NCBI GenBank assembly: GCA_027531255.1
Contig: JAPZRU010000007.1
Location: forward strand, 124,001 to 188,000
From: Steroidobacteraceae bacterium
GTDB taxonomy: Bacteria > Pseudomonadota > Gammaproteobacteria > Steroidobacterales > Steroidobacteraceae
DNA: 64,000 bases
Direction: 5' to 3'
This document shows, piece by piece, positions 1 through 8,330 of this stretch. A model generated the notes under the pieces. That model saw only the letters and a program-made list of their open reading frames with translations. It had not been told where the DNA came from and did not search any database. Made by a program: the position numbers and the translations under genes. Each line of letters opens with the position of its first letter. Position 1 is the first letter of the stretch.

Positions 1-732
1 CCCCGCCAGCATCGCCTGCTGGCGGTCCTCCAGCTCGACGGCGGCCTCGAGGCTGGCCGCGCCGAGGTTCGCGGTGAGCCCGTGCTTGGTGAGGGCGAGG
101 CCGCGGGGGTTCGTCGCGAGCAGATCGGCGATCAGCGCTTCGGCGCGAGCCGCAAGCGCGTCCGGTGCGCAGACCTCGGACACGAGCCCCAGCCGCTCGG
201 CGCGCTCCGCCCCGAGGTGACGGCCCGTCATCATCAGTTCGGCCGCGACCGAGGCGCCCACCATCCGCGGCAGCAGCCAGCTCACGCCGACGTCGCAGCC
301 GCTCAGGCCGACGCGGATGAACGCCGCGGACAGGCGTGTGTCCGGGGTGCACAGGCGTATGTCGGACGCGAGCGCGAGCGCGAGTCCGCCGCCGGCGGCC
401 GCGCCCTGCAGCAGGCACACGATCGGCTGCGGACAGCGTCGCATCGCGAGGATCATGCGGCTGAGGGCGCGCTGCTCCGCGTAGAGCGCCGCTTCGTCCA
501 GCGACGGGAGGCGCGCCGCGATGTCGTGCAGGTCGAGGCCCGCGCAGAACGCCCGGCCGGCCCCGCGCAGCACCACGACGCGTACGGCGGGCGACGTCTC
601 GAGGGCCACGAAGTAGCGCGTCAGCTCCGCGACCATCGTCGGCGTCAGTGCGTTCAGCGCGGCCGGACGGTTCAGCGTCAGTACGTCGACCGACGGCCGT
701 CGCTCCAGGAGCAGGGTCTCGAACTCGGACAT
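1..732 (-). CDS. Enoyl-CoA hydratase/isomerase family protein (3' partial)
   Basis: Crotonase-fold protein; 244 codons are visible and the C-terminus runs off the left edge. The N-terminal half shows the usual fold marks: LNRPAALNAL near residue 20, GAGRAFCAGLDL near 60 and AAAGGGLALALASD near 110 (oxyanion loop). The two catalytic glutamates of true hydratases are absent: Ala follows GGGL where Glu144 of rat crotonase sits, and the Glu164 region reads FIRVGLSGCDVG. An Asp in that loop resembles isomerase-type members, so the reaction may be isomerisation or something else rather than hydration. The ATG lies 7 bases after the stop of the upstream SDR gene, whose stop overlaps a GAGGG ribosome site, so the two are probably co-transcribed. 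Family is firm, reaction uncertain. Confidence 0.85.
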   Translation of the reverse strand, partial: MSEFETLLLERRPSVDVLTLNRPAALNALTPTMVAELTRYFVALETSPAVRVVVLRGAGRAFCAGLDLHDIAARLPSLDEAALYAEQRALSRMILAMRRCPQPIVCLLQGAAAGGGLALALASDIRLCTPDTRLSAAFIRVGLSGCDVGVSWLLPRMVGASVAAELMMTGRHLGAERAERLGLVSEVCAPDALAARAEALIADLLATNPRGLALTKHGLTANLGAASLEAAVELEDRQQAMLAG

Positions 733-739
733 CGCGCCC

Positions 740-1531
740 TCAGTGGTCAACCAGCAGCCCGCCGTCGATCGGGATCACGGCCCCCGTGACGTAGCCGCCG
801 GCGCGCGACGAGAGGAACACCGCGAGACCGCCGATCTCGTCCGGCGCGCCGGGCCGGTGCAGCGGAATGCCGGCCAGCAGCTTCTCGCGCAGCGCGTCGT
901 CGCGCAACGCGAACGCGGTCATCTTCGACGGGAAGAGGCCCGGCGCGATCGCGTTGACCAGCACGTGGCGCGGCGCGAGTTCCCGCGCGAGGACGCGCGT
1001 CAGCTGGTGTATCGCGGCCTTGCTGGCGCTGTACGAGTAGGCGTTCAGCACTTCGGCCGTGGTCGCGTAGACCGAGCCGACGTTGATGACGCGCGCCGGG
1101 TCTTCGGCGCTGCCGGCCGCCTCGAGCGACGGCAGCAGCCGCTGCACCAGCTCGAACGGCGAGCGCACGTTGACGGTCATCACCGGGTCCCAGGCCGAAC
1201 CCGGGAACTCGTCGAGCGGCGCGCCCCATGTCTGCCCGGCATTGTTGACGAGTACGTGCAGCCGCGGCTCGGCGGCGAGGCAGGCCTCCGCGATCGCGCG
1301 CACGCCCTCGCTGCTCGAAAGGTCGCCGACGATCGGGCGGACGTCGCCTTGCGACCCGAGCTCGATGCACGCACGCTCCAGGGCTTCCGGCTTGCGGCCG
1401 GTGACGTACACGCGCGCACCCGCGCGCAGGAAGGCCGCCGCCAGCATGCGGCCGATGCCGCCGGCGCCCCCGGTCACCAGCACGACCTTGCCTCGGAGCG
1501 AGAACGTCCGGGCCAGCCACTCCGCGTCCAT
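740..1531 (-). CDS. Short-chain dehydrogenase/reductase (SDR)
   Basis: NAD(P)-dependent oxidoreductase of the classical SDR family, 263 residues. The Rossmann glycine motif TGGAGGIG lies near the N-terminus, NNAG follows at mid-protein, and the active site has NVGS followed by YSYSASK (Tyr and Lys present). The C-terminus keeps the family's GAVIPIDGG. I chose the ATG at 1531 because a G-rich ribosome site sits just upstream; a GTG at 1540 in the same frame is almost on top of that site. It is followed after 7 bases by the crotonase-fold gene and is divergent from the B12 mutase operon, so it probably oxidises a hydroxyacyl-CoA or hydroxy acid in the same pathway. Substrate cannot be read from the sequence. 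Confidence 0.85.
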   Translation of the reverse strand: MDAEWLARTFSLRGKVVLVTGGAGGIGRMLAAAFLRAGARVYVTGRKPEALERACIELGSQGDVRPIVGDLSSSEGVRAIAEACLAAEPRLHVLVNNAGQTWGAPLDEFPGSAWDPVMTVNVRSPFELVQRLLPSLEAAGSAEDPARVINVGSVYATTAEVLNAYSYSASKAAIHQLTRVLARELAPRHVLVNAIAPGLFPSKMTAFALRDDALREKLLAGIPLHRPGAPDEIGGLAVFLSSRAGGYVTGAVIPIDGGLLVDH

Positions 1532-1639
1532 CGTCCCCACCCCCTGATGCTGCCCAACGGGCGCGCTCGCATCCCGATGGTACGGAATTCATACCAATAG
1601 TATACTAGCCGCTCCGCCAGGCCACGGCACGCCGACGCC
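1532..1639. promoter_or_regulatory. Divergent promoter region with small palindromes
   Basis: This 108-base divergent gap should hold promoters for the SDR pair (minus) and the mutase operon (plus). It is locally AT-rich. An ATAC-N5-GTAT inverted repeat lies at 1591-1603 and overlaps a perfect AGTATACT palindrome at 1599-1606, which reads as a TATACT -10-like hexamer on either strand. No convincing -35 is seen at 17 bases on either side. The palindromes are candidate operator sequence, perhaps for the TetR protein encoded at 7605. Only the sequence symmetry is observed; the binding protein is inference. Confidence 0.35.
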
Positions 1640-3280
1640 ATGAGCAGTTCCAGCGCTCCGCCCGCCACGCCGATCACGCGTTCCGGGATCCCGCTCAAGC
1701 CAGCCTACGGACCGGAGGACGTGCCCGCCGGCCACCGCGCCGTGATGGGGACGCTGCCCGGACAGGCGCCCTTCCACCGCGGCTGCTTCCCGCAGGGTTA
1801 CCGCACCAAGCCGTGGCGCATCTTCCAGCTGTCCGGCTTCGGCAAGCCGGAGGACGAGAACGAGCGGATCAAGTTCCTGCTGAAGCACGGCGAGACCGGC
1901 TTCCTGATGGAGCACGACCGCAACACGGCGGACCACCTCTACAACGTCGACCACGCGGAGGTGGAGGCGCGCCGCGAGGACGTAGGACTCACCGGTGCGG
2001 TGATGCAGAGCGTCCGCGACACGGCGATCTGCCTGGACGGCATCCCGATCGAGACCACGTACGGTCACGCCGGCGGCGCCGTCGTCCAGCACGGACCGTT
2101 CGCGCTCGCGGCCTACTGGACCGTCGCGAAGCGGCGCGGCATCGACCTCGCGCAGCTCGGCGGTACCGGCCAGAGCGACTTCTTCCTGACCTACCTCGGC
2201 TGCGTGACGAAGCAGCAGATCCCGACGCGGGCCGGACTGCGGCTCAACGCCGACATCATCGAGTTCTGCGGCCGTCACCTGCCGAAGTGGGTGCCGGTCT
2301 CGATTGCCGGCTACAACGGCGGCGATTCGGGATTGAACGCCTGGCAGGAGCTGGGCGCGGTGATGGCGAACGCCATCGAGTACCTGGACGAGGTGAAGCG
2401 CCGCGGCAATCTGGACCTGACGGCCGCCGCGTACCGCGTCGGCGGCGTGAACTTCCGCACCACGATGGAGATCTTCGAGGACGCCGCCAAGCTGCGTGCG
2501 GCGCGCAAGATGTGGCATCACCTGCTGACGACGCGCTACGGCATCACGGACGAGCGGGCGCTCAGGATGCGCATCCACATCGTCACGGCCGGGTCGATGA
2601 TGACCTACCAGCAGCCCTTCAACAACATCGTGCGCGGCACGCTGATGGCGCTGTCGGCCGTGCTCGGCGGCACGCAGTCGCTCGGCGTGTCCGGCTATGA
2701 CGAGGCGATCTCCATCCCGAGCGAGCACGCGCACCAGATGTCGGTGCGCATCCAGCAGATCCTGCAGCACGAGTGCAACCTCCAGAACGTGGCGGATCCG
2801 CTCGGCGGCAGCTACTACGTGGAGGCGATGACGGCGGAGCTCGAGCGGCGCGGCTGGGAATTCGCCGCCGAGATCGCCGCCGAGGGCGGCTTCCTCGCCG
2901 CGCTCGACTCGGGCTGGCTGCACGCGAAGGCGCGGGACAACCAGGTCGCGGACATGCAGTCGGAGGAGGACGGCCACCGCCTCGTGGTCGGCGTCAACGA
3001 GTTCCGCGACGACGCTACGCCGTACGTGGTGGACGGCTTCCCGGGCGTCAACGACGCCTACGAGGTGGCGCGCGCGCGCCTGGAGGCGGTGAAGCGCGAG
3101 CGCCACGAGCAGGGTGCGCTGCACGCGCTGAAGGACCTCGAGCGCGCCTGCCGCGGCAGCGACAACGTGATGCCGGCGATGATGGCGGCGCTGGACGCCG
3201 AGGTCACGCTGGGCGAGATCGGGGACGTGTACCGCTCCGTCTTCGGCGACTGGCGTACGCCGGAGGTCGTCGGCACGTGA
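1640..3280 (+). CDS. Adenosylcobalamin-dependent acyl-CoA mutase, large (substrate-binding) subunit
   Basis: Large subunit (546 residues) of a two-subunit coenzyme B12 acyl-CoA mutase, the architecture of isobutyryl-, 2-hydroxyisobutyryl- and pivalyl-CoA mutases; the B12 domain is a separate downstream gene. The TIM-barrel part is clear: RIFQLSGFG near 60, GTGQSD at 175-180, AKLRAARKMW near 283, QQPFNNIVR near 324 and NVADPLGGSYYVE near 383. The active site is unusual. Gln178 matches Gln197 of P. shermanii methylmalonyl-CoA mutase, but the Arg207 position (carboxylate binding) is Cys188, the near-invariant His244 position is Asn226 (GYN instead of GYH), and the Tyr89 region reads DHLYNVD, placing Leu100 or Tyr101 there. 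It is therefore unlikely to act on methylmalonyl-CoA. The ATG at 1640 has no strong ribosome site. The stop overlaps the small-subunit GTG. Class confident, substrate unknown. Confidence 0.88.
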   Translation: MSSSSAPPATPITRSGIPLKPAYGPEDVPAGHRAVMGTLPGQAPFHRGCFPQGYRTKPWRIFQLSGFGKPEDENERIKFLLKHGETGFLMEHDRNTADHLYNVDHAEVEARREDVGLTGAVMQSVRDTAICLDGIPIETTYGHAGGAVVQHGPFALAAYWTVAKRRGIDLAQLGGTGQSDFFLTYLGCVTKQQIPTRAGLRLNADIIEFCGRHLPKWVPVSIAGYNGGDSGLNAWQELGAVMANAIEYLDEVKRRGNLDLTAAAYRVGGVNFRTTMEIFEDAAKLRAARKMWHHLLTTRYGITDERALRMRIHIVTAGSMMTYQQPFNNIVRGTLMALSAVLGGTQSLGVSGYDEAISIPSEHAHQMSVRIQQILQHECNLQNVADPLGGSYYVEAMTAELERRGWEFAAEIAAEGGFLAALDSGWLHAKARDNQVADMQSEEDGHRLVVGVNEFRDDATPYVVDGFPGVNDAYEVARARLEAVKRERHEQGALHALKDLERACRGSDNVMPAMMAALDAEVTLGEIGDVYRSVFGDWRTPEVVGT

Positions 3281-3669
3281 GCGCCTCGCCACGCATCCTG
3301 CTGGTCAAGACCGCGCTCGACGGCCACTGGCGCGGCCTTTCGGTGGTCGCGCGCGCGCTGCGCGACGGCGGCTTCCACGTGATCATGGGCGGCATGCTGA
3401 CCGGCCCCGATATCGTACGCACGGCGCTCGACGAGGACGTGGACCTGGTCGGCCTGAACGTCGGCGGCAGCGTCCAGGTGGTGGAGCGCGTCGTCACCGA
3501 CCTCCGCGCGGCGCGGCCCGAACTGCCGGTGTTCGCCGGCGGCGCGATCTCGCCCTCCAACTGCCGCCGCCTCGCGGCGCTCGGTGTCGAGACCTATCCG
3601 CCGGGTTCGTCGCTCGAGGACATCGTCGCCGCCGCGAGGCGACTGACCGGTCAGGCGGCGCCGGGCTGA
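3277..3669 (+). CDS. Cobalamin-binding small subunit of acyl-CoA mutase
   Basis: B12-binding subunit of 130 residues, partner of the large subunit just upstream. It carries the base-off/His-on motif: Lys11, Asp15 and His17 in KTALDGHWRG reproduce the spacing of Lys604, Asp608 and His610 in methylmalonyl-CoA mutase, so His17 should be the lower cobalt ligand. GLNVGGS and VFAGGAIS supply the later cobalamin-contact loops. The GTG start at 3277 shares bases with the large-subunit stop (GTGA), implying translational coupling and fixed stoichiometry. Its last 19 bases overlap the 3' end of the convergent meaB gene. Length and motifs fit the small subunits of isobutyryl-CoA mutase-type enzymes. Confidence 0.92.
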   Translation: MSASPRILLVKTALDGHWRGLSVVARALRDGGFHVIMGGMLTGPDIVRTALDEDVDLVGLNVGGSVQVVERVVTDLRAARPELPVFAGGAISPSNCRRLAALGVETYPPGSSLEDIVAAARRLTGQAAPG

Positions 3670-4607
3670 GCCGCGCGAGCCGCGAGCTCCGCGCTGCCCT
3701 CGGGCAGCGAGAGAGCGCCGGTCCCGAGCCTGCGCAGGAGATCGGCGCCGTCGGCCGAGTCCAGGAACGCCGTCAGCGCGGCCTCGAGACGCTCGCGCGC
3801 CAGCGCGCGCAGGCCGAGCCGCAGGAAGCGTTCGCGCCGGGTGGCCAGCTCGCCGCTTGCCTCGAGGTGCTCGCGGTGAGCGCGGATAGCGCCCCACACC
3901 TGCGCGGCGCCACGCCGCTCGTGCGCGACCGTGCGCACGATCGGCGGCCGCCAGCGCGCGGACGGCCACGCGGCGACCAGCCGCTCGAGGTCGTGCTGCA
4001 GCTCGTCGACGCCGTCGCGATCCGCCTTGTTGATCACGAACACGTCGGCGACTTCCATCAGGCCTGCCTTCACGGCCTGCACTTCGTCGCCCCAGCCCGG
4101 GTTGAGGACCACGAGCGTGGTGGTCGCCGCCTCGACGACGTCGAGTTCGGACTGGCCGACGCCGACGGTCTCGATCAGCACGCACGGCCAGCCCGCCGCC
4201 TCGAGCGCGCGCACCGCGAGCGGCGTCACGGCCGAGAGGCCGCCTGCGCGCGCGTCCGCCGTCATGGAGCGCACGAACACGCGGTCGTCGGCGGCCGCGG
4301 ACTCCATCCGCAGCCGGTCGCCGAGGATCGCGCCGCGCGTCAGCGGCGACACGGGGTCGAGCGCCAGCACGGCGGTGCGCTCGTCGCGGGCGGTGGCGTC
4401 GGCGAGCAACGCGCTGACGAGCGTGGACTTGCCCGCCCCGGGCGCGCCCGTGATGCCGACGGTGTGCGCCCGGCGGCCCGCGCGCCCGAAGGCCGCGTCG
4501 AGACGGAGTGCGAGCGTCCGGTCGCGGTCCAGCAGCGTCAGGGCGCGAGCCAGCGCGGCGCGGTCTCCCGCCAGCACGCGCGCCGCGAGCGCTTCCGGAT
4601 CGACCAT
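3651..4607 (-). CDS. meaB: MeaB/ArgK-type G3E GTPase, mutase chaperone
   Basis: GTPase of 318 residues that in characterised systems gates adenosylcobalamin delivery to acyl-CoA mutases and rescues inactivated enzyme. The P-loop GAPGAGKS is at 54-61, a switch/Walker B stretch ETVGVGQSE at 146-154, and the guanine-specificity motif NKAD at 193-196. The ATG at 4607 gives the usual N-terminal helical segment. It follows the iron alcohol dehydrogenase gene on the same strand after 41 bases and converges on the mutase small subunit with overlapping 3' ends. Its placement beside a non-methylmalonyl mutase suggests that it serves this enzyme. It is a free-standing chaperone rather than an IcmF-type fusion. 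Confidence 0.92.
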   Translation of the reverse strand: MVDPEALAARVLAGDRAALARALTLLDRDRTLALRLDAAFGRAGRRAHTVGITGAPGAGKSTLVSALLADATARDERTAVLALDPVSPLTRGAILGDRLRMESAAADDRVFVRSMTADARAGGLSAVTPLAVRALEAAGWPCVLIETVGVGQSELDVVEAATTTLVVLNPGWGDEVQAVKAGLMEVADVFVINKADRDGVDELQHDLERLVAAWPSARWRPPIVRTVAHERRGAAQVWGAIRAHREHLEASGELATRRERFLRLGLRALARERLEAALTAFLDSADGADLLRRLGTGALSLPEGSAELAARAAQPGAA

Positions 4608-4648
4608 GCTCAACGAGTCACCCGGGCGGAGCGGGCTGGGGCCCGCGC

Positions 4649-5818
4649 CTACAGCGCACGCCTCAGCAGCTCGATCAGCGCCGCGGCGTCCGGGATCGGG
4701 CGCGGGTTCGTGCCGCACCAGATGTCCTGGAAGGTGTAGTCCGCGAGCGGCGCGAGATCGGGTTCCTTCAGGCCGACCGCCGTCAGGCTGCGCGGCATGC
4801 CGAGCGAGCGGATCAGCTGGTCGGCGAGCTCGTGCGCCGGCCGCGAGGGCTGGCCGAGCGCGACGCTGATCAGCTGCTGGCGGTGCGCGTTCGCGCTGCG
4901 GTTGTACTCCAGCGCGAACGGTGCCATGACGCACGAGGTGTAGCCGTGCGGCACGTCGAACGACCCGCCGAGCGCGTGGCCGACCGCGTGGCTGATGCCC
5001 ATCGGCAGGCCCGCGACGATCGCGACCATCGAGCACCACGCGCCCATCTGGCACTGCTGGCGCGCCGCGAGGTCGGCCGGGTTCGCCTTCACGGCGGTCA
5101 GCCCGGCGGACAGCAGGCGCAGCCCGTTCATGGCCATGCCGTCCCAGTAGTCGTTGCCGTGCAGCGAGCCGAGCGTCTCGAAGCAGTGGTCCAGCGCGCG
5201 CACGCCGGTCGAGAACCAGATCCACTCGGGCGTGTGCACCGTGAGGGCCGGGTCGAGGATGACGGCGCGGGCGGTCATGCGCGGGTGCGCGTACGCCTGC
5301 TTGACGTTGGTCTTCTTGTCGGTGGCGCCGGACAGCGGGTTGAACTCGCCGCCCGAGAGCGTGGTCGGGACCAGCACCACCGGCACGTCCGGCCCCTCGA
5401 ACACGGGCACGGTGACCGTGCGGTCCGGGTGGACGACGACGTGGAACGGCTCCAGCGAATCCGGCGTGCGGAGCCCGTGCTTCAGCGACAGCGCCAGGAT
5501 CTTCGTGGCGTCGGTCACCGAGCCGCCGCCGAGCGAGACCAGCAGGTCGGGCGCCAGCGGTTCCGCCGCCGCCATCGCGGCGCAGACGTCCTCGCGCGGG
5601 CCGTGCGGCCGCACGCCGTCGAAGATGCCGACGAGCTTCGGTCCGAGCGCGCGCTCGACCTTCGCGATCTCGTCCGTCTGCGTGCGCAGCGTGCGGCTGC
5701 AGACCAGGAACACGCGGCGCGCGCCGAGGCGTTCCGCTTCCTCGACCAGCGCCTCGGCGGCGGGCCTGCCGCTGTAGACGCGCTCCATGGGCGTGAGCCC
5801 GATCGTCGACTGGTACAT
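4649..5818 (-). CDS. Iron-containing alcohol dehydrogenase
   Basis: Group III (iron-type) alcohol dehydrogenase of 389 residues. It has the nucleotide-binding GGGSVTDATK near residue 115, PTTLSGGEFNP near 175, and metal-ligand histidines in ISHAVGHALGG and VPHGYTS in the C-terminal helical domain. The family includes maleylacetate reductases, 4-hydroxybutyrate-type dehydrogenases and butanol dehydrogenases; sequence alone does not decide among them. It is the first gene of a unit with meaB and is divergent from the acyl-CoA ligase across a 137-base promoter region. A role oxidising an alcohol or hydroxy acid before CoA activation would fit the context, but that is inference. Confidence 0.85.
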   Translation of the reverse strand: MYQSTIGLTPMERVYSGRPAAEALVEEAERLGARRVFLVCSRTLRTQTDEIAKVERALGPKLVGIFDGVRPHGPREDVCAAMAAAEPLAPDLLVSLGGGSVTDATKILALSLKHGLRTPDSLEPFHVVVHPDRTVTVPVFEGPDVPVVLVPTTLSGGEFNPLSGATDKKTNVKQAYAHPRMTARAVILDPALTVHTPEWIWFSTGVRALDHCFETLGSLHGNDYWDGMAMNGLRLLSAGLTAVKANPADLAARQQCQMGAWCSMVAIVAGLPMGISHAVGHALGGSFDVPHGYTSCVMAPFALEYNRSANAHRQQLISVALGQPSRPAHELADQLIRSLGMPRSLTAVGLKEPDLAPLADYTFQDIWCGTNPRPIPDAAALIELLRRAL

Positions 5819-5955
5819 GCGATACCACCCCCCGCGACCCGACGCCGCGCGATTGTAGCGATGCTACCGATCGTGTACAAACGCTTACCGCCGTACAGAT
5901 CCACGAACACCAGGCAGCGCCGGCCTCGCCCGGTACGCCTGCCGAGGACCTGCGC
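5819..5955. promoter_or_regulatory. Divergent promoter region with inverted repeats
   Basis: The gap between the iron alcohol dehydrogenase (minus) and the acyl-CoA ligase (plus) holds two inverted repeats. One is GTAGC-N3-GCTAC at 5855-5867, the other TGTAC-N14-GTACA at 5874-5897. Both are candidate operators for the TetR protein encoded third-hand in the same plus-strand operon. A GAGGA ribosome site at 5944-5948 lies 7 bases before the ligase ATG. No clear -35/-10 pair was found. Confidence 0.4.
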
Positions 5956-7608
5956 ATGAGCGATACGCACACCCGAGACACCACCCCCGCTACCCGCAGG
6001 CACGCCGACCCGCGGGTGCCGCCGCGCGAGGCCTGCGTCGTCCGCTACCTGATCGAGCGCTGGGCCGCCGAGCGCGGCGAGCAGGTCTACGCGGTCTTCG
6101 ACGCCGGGCGCGAATGGACCTACGCCGAACTCCGGCGCCGCGTCGTCGCGCTCGCCGCCGGCCTGCAGCGCGCGGGCGTGCGACAGGGCGACCACGTGCT
6201 GGCGTGGCAGCCGAACACGCCGGAGATGCTGGTCACCTTCTACGCGATCAACTGGCTGGGCGCGGTCTACGTACCGATCAACACCGCCTACCGCGGCAGC
6301 GTGCTGGACCACGTGATCGAGAACTCCGACGCGCGGCTCGCGGTGGTGCACGCCGACCTGCTGCCGCGGCTGAAGACCGCGAAGCTCGCCCGCCTCGAGA
6401 CCGTGGTCGTGGTCGGCGCCGGGCCGTGGGAGGGTCCGGCCCTGACGCTGCAGTCCTTCGCCGAGCTTGCCGCGAGCGAGGGCGAGCCCGAGCCGCCGGC
6501 GCGGCCGATCGAGCCGTGGGACACGCAGTCGATCATCTACACCTCCGGCACCACGGGTCCCTCGAAGGGCGTGCTGTCGTCGTACCTGCACATGTATACG
6601 AACCCGGGACCCGAGGCCTGGCACTTCGTCACCGGCGAGGACCGCTTCCTGGTCAACATGCCCATGTTCCACATCGGCGGCATGGGCCTCTCCTTCGCGA
6701 TGCTGGTGCGCGGCGGCTCGGTGGTGATGCCGGAGCGCTTCTCGACGGACCGTTTCTGGCCGCTCGTGCGCGAGACTGGCAGCACGGCGGTGTTCCTGCT
6801 CGGCGTGATGGCGACCTTCCTGCTGAAGGCGCCGCCGTCCGACGACGACCGCCGTCATGCCGTGAAGAAGTGCTTCATCGTGCCGCTGGCGGAGGGTGCC
6901 GAGGAGTTCCACCGCCGGTTCGGCGTCGACGTCTACACGATCTTCAACATGACCGAGATCTCCTCGCCGATCGTCTCGGAGCCGAACCCGCGGGTGCGCG
7001 GCACGTGCGGCAAGGTCCGCGCTGGCGTCGAGGTGCGGCTGGTCGACGAGAACGACTGCGAGGTGCCGGTGGGCGCGGTCGGCGAGATGATCATCCGCAC
7101 GGACCGTCCGTGGGCCATGAACAGCGGCTACTACAAGGCCCCGGAGGCCACCGCGCGCGCCTGGCGCAACGGCTGGTTCCACACCGGCGACGCGTTCCGC
7201 CGCGACGCCGAGGGCAATTACTTCTTCGTGGACCGCATCAAGGACGCGATCCGCCGCCGCGGCGAGAACATCTCGTCGTTCGAGGTCGAGGCCGAGATCG
7301 TCGCCCACCCGAAGGTGCGCGAGGCCGCCGCCGTCGCGGTGCCGAGCCCGTACGGCGAGGACGAGGTGCTGGCAGTCGTCGCCCCGGCACCCGGCTGCAC
7401 GATCGATCCGGCCGAGCTGATCGAGTTCCTCCGCGACCGCCTCGCGTACTTCATGATCCCCCGCTACGTGCGGGTCCTGCCGGAGTTGCCGAAGACGCCG
7501 TCGTCCAAGGTGATGAAGGTGGAGCTGCGCAGGGAAGGCGTCACCGCGGACACCTGGGACCGCGAGCAGGCGGGCATCGTGATCCGCCGCGACCGGATCG
7601 GCGCGTGA
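5956..7608 (+). CDS. AMP-forming acyl-CoA synthetase (CaiC/FadD-like)
   Basis: ANL-superfamily ligase of 550 residues that should activate a carboxylic acid to its CoA thioester using ATP. The ATP/phosphate loop YTSGTTGPSKG is at 195-205, the adenine-binding YTIFNMTE near 330, the hinge DRIKDAIRRRGENIS near 425, and the catalytic C-terminal lysine is Lys518 in PKTPSSK. Overall it resembles the crotonobetaine/carnitine-CoA ligase group, but acid specificity cannot be assigned. It heads a plus-strand operon (ligase, TetR, SDR, thiolase, hydratase/dehydrogenase, acyl-CoA dehydrogenase), so it most likely makes the first CoA intermediate of the pathway. The ATG is supported by GAGGA at 5944-5948. 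Confidence 0.9.
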   Translation: MSDTHTRDTTPATRRHADPRVPPREACVVRYLIERWAAERGEQVYAVFDAGREWTYAELRRRVVALAAGLQRAGVRQGDHVLAWQPNTPEMLVTFYAINWLGAVYVPINTAYRGSVLDHVIENSDARLAVVHADLLPRLKTAKLARLETVVVVGAGPWEGPALTLQSFAELAASEGEPEPPARPIEPWDTQSIIYTSGTTGPSKGVLSSYLHMYTNPGPEAWHFVTGEDRFLVNMPMFHIGGMGLSFAMLVRGGSVVMPERFSTDRFWPLVRETGSTAVFLLGVMATFLLKAPPSDDDRRHAVKKCFIVPLAEGAEEFHRRFGVDVYTIFNMTEISSPIVSEPNPRVRGTCGKVRAGVEVRLVDENDCEVPVGAVGEMIIRTDRPWAMNSGYYKAPEATARAWRNGWFHTGDAFRRDAEGNYFFVDRIKDAIRRRGENISSFEVEAEIVAHPKVREAAAVAVPSPYGEDEVLAVVAPAPGCTIDPAELIEFLRDRLAYFMIPRYVRVLPELPKTPSSKVMKVELRREGVTADTWDREQAGIVIRRDRIGA

Positions 7609-8330
7609 GCGCGACCCGCGGTGCCGCCCGGACCGCGCCGCGCCGCGCGGCGGCCGCCCGTGCCGCGCGACCGGCCCCCGCGCGTGCGGCCGGGGCGAAG
7701 CCGGGCGGCCGGTCGCCGCAGCTGAAGGCCGAGGTCCAGGAGTTCAAGCGCCGCCGCATCCTGGAGCAGACCCGCGACCTGCTGTACGAGCACGGCTACG
7801 AGGCGACCACGCTCGACGCGATCGCCGCCGGCCTGCAGGTCACGAAGCCCTTCATATACTCGTACTATCGCAACAAGAGCGAGATCCTGCGCGCGATCTG
7901 CGAGATAGGCATCCGCGGTTCGCTGCGCGCCCTGGACGATGCGCTGGCGACGCGGCTGCCGTCGCGCGAGAAGCTGCGGATGATCGTCGAGGGCGTCTCG
8001 CGCGTGGTGATCGAGAACCAGAAGTACATCGTGGTATACGAGCGCGAGCAGAAGAATCTCGAGCCCGCCGACGCGAAGCTGCTGATCGGCCTGCGCCGCG
8101 AGTGGGGCGTCCGGCTCGCCGGCCTGCTGGAGAGCGGCACGCGCTCCGGCGACTTCCGCGTCGACGACCCGCTGCAGACCGCGGTCTCGATCGGCGGACT
8201 GCTGACCTGGATCGCCCACTGGTACCGCTCGCCGGGGCGCTGGGGCCAGGCCGAAGTCGTGCTGCACGCGGTGGCGATGGTCGAGCGGATGGTCGGCGTC
8301 GTGCCGGCGGACCGCGGAGCGCAGCGGTGA
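7605..8330 (+). CDS. TetR-family transcriptional regulator
   Basis: Regulator of 241 residues. An N-terminal Ala/Arg/Pro-rich tail of about 38 residues precedes the TetR helix-turn-helix (RRRILEQTRDLLYEHGYEATTLDAIAAG, then VTKPFIYSYYRNKSEIL, around residues 48-95). The C-terminal ligand domain is helical. The GTG start overlaps the ligase stop (GTGA), and its own stop overlaps the next gene's GTG in the same way, so it is embedded in the operon. Location suggests local control of the catabolic island with an acyl-CoA or acid as inducer. The low-complexity tail is unusual and could include a mis-set start, though no better in-frame start was found close to the HTH. Confidence 0.88.
   Translation: MSATRGAARTAPRRAAAARAARPAPARAAGAKPGGRSPQLKAEVQEFKRRRILEQTRDLLYEHGYEATTLDAIAAGLQVTKPFIYSYYRNKSEILRAICEIGIRGSLRALDDALATRLPSREKLRMIVEGVSRVVIENQKYIVVYEREQKNLEPADAKLLIGLRREWGVRLAGLLESGTRSGDFRVDDPLQTAVSIGGLLTWIAHWYRSPGRWGQAEVVLHAVAMVERMVGVVPADRGAQR

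Noticed and set aside
1601-1606. TATACT as a functional -10 for the mutase operon
   Set aside because: No -35 at 16-18 bases on either strand; the AGTATACT palindrome more likely serves as operator or chance sequence.
1640-3280. Calling the mutase methylmalonyl-CoA mutase
   Set aside because: Arg207 and His244 equivalents are replaced and the B12 domain is on a separate small subunit, unlike typical methylmalonyl-CoA mutases.
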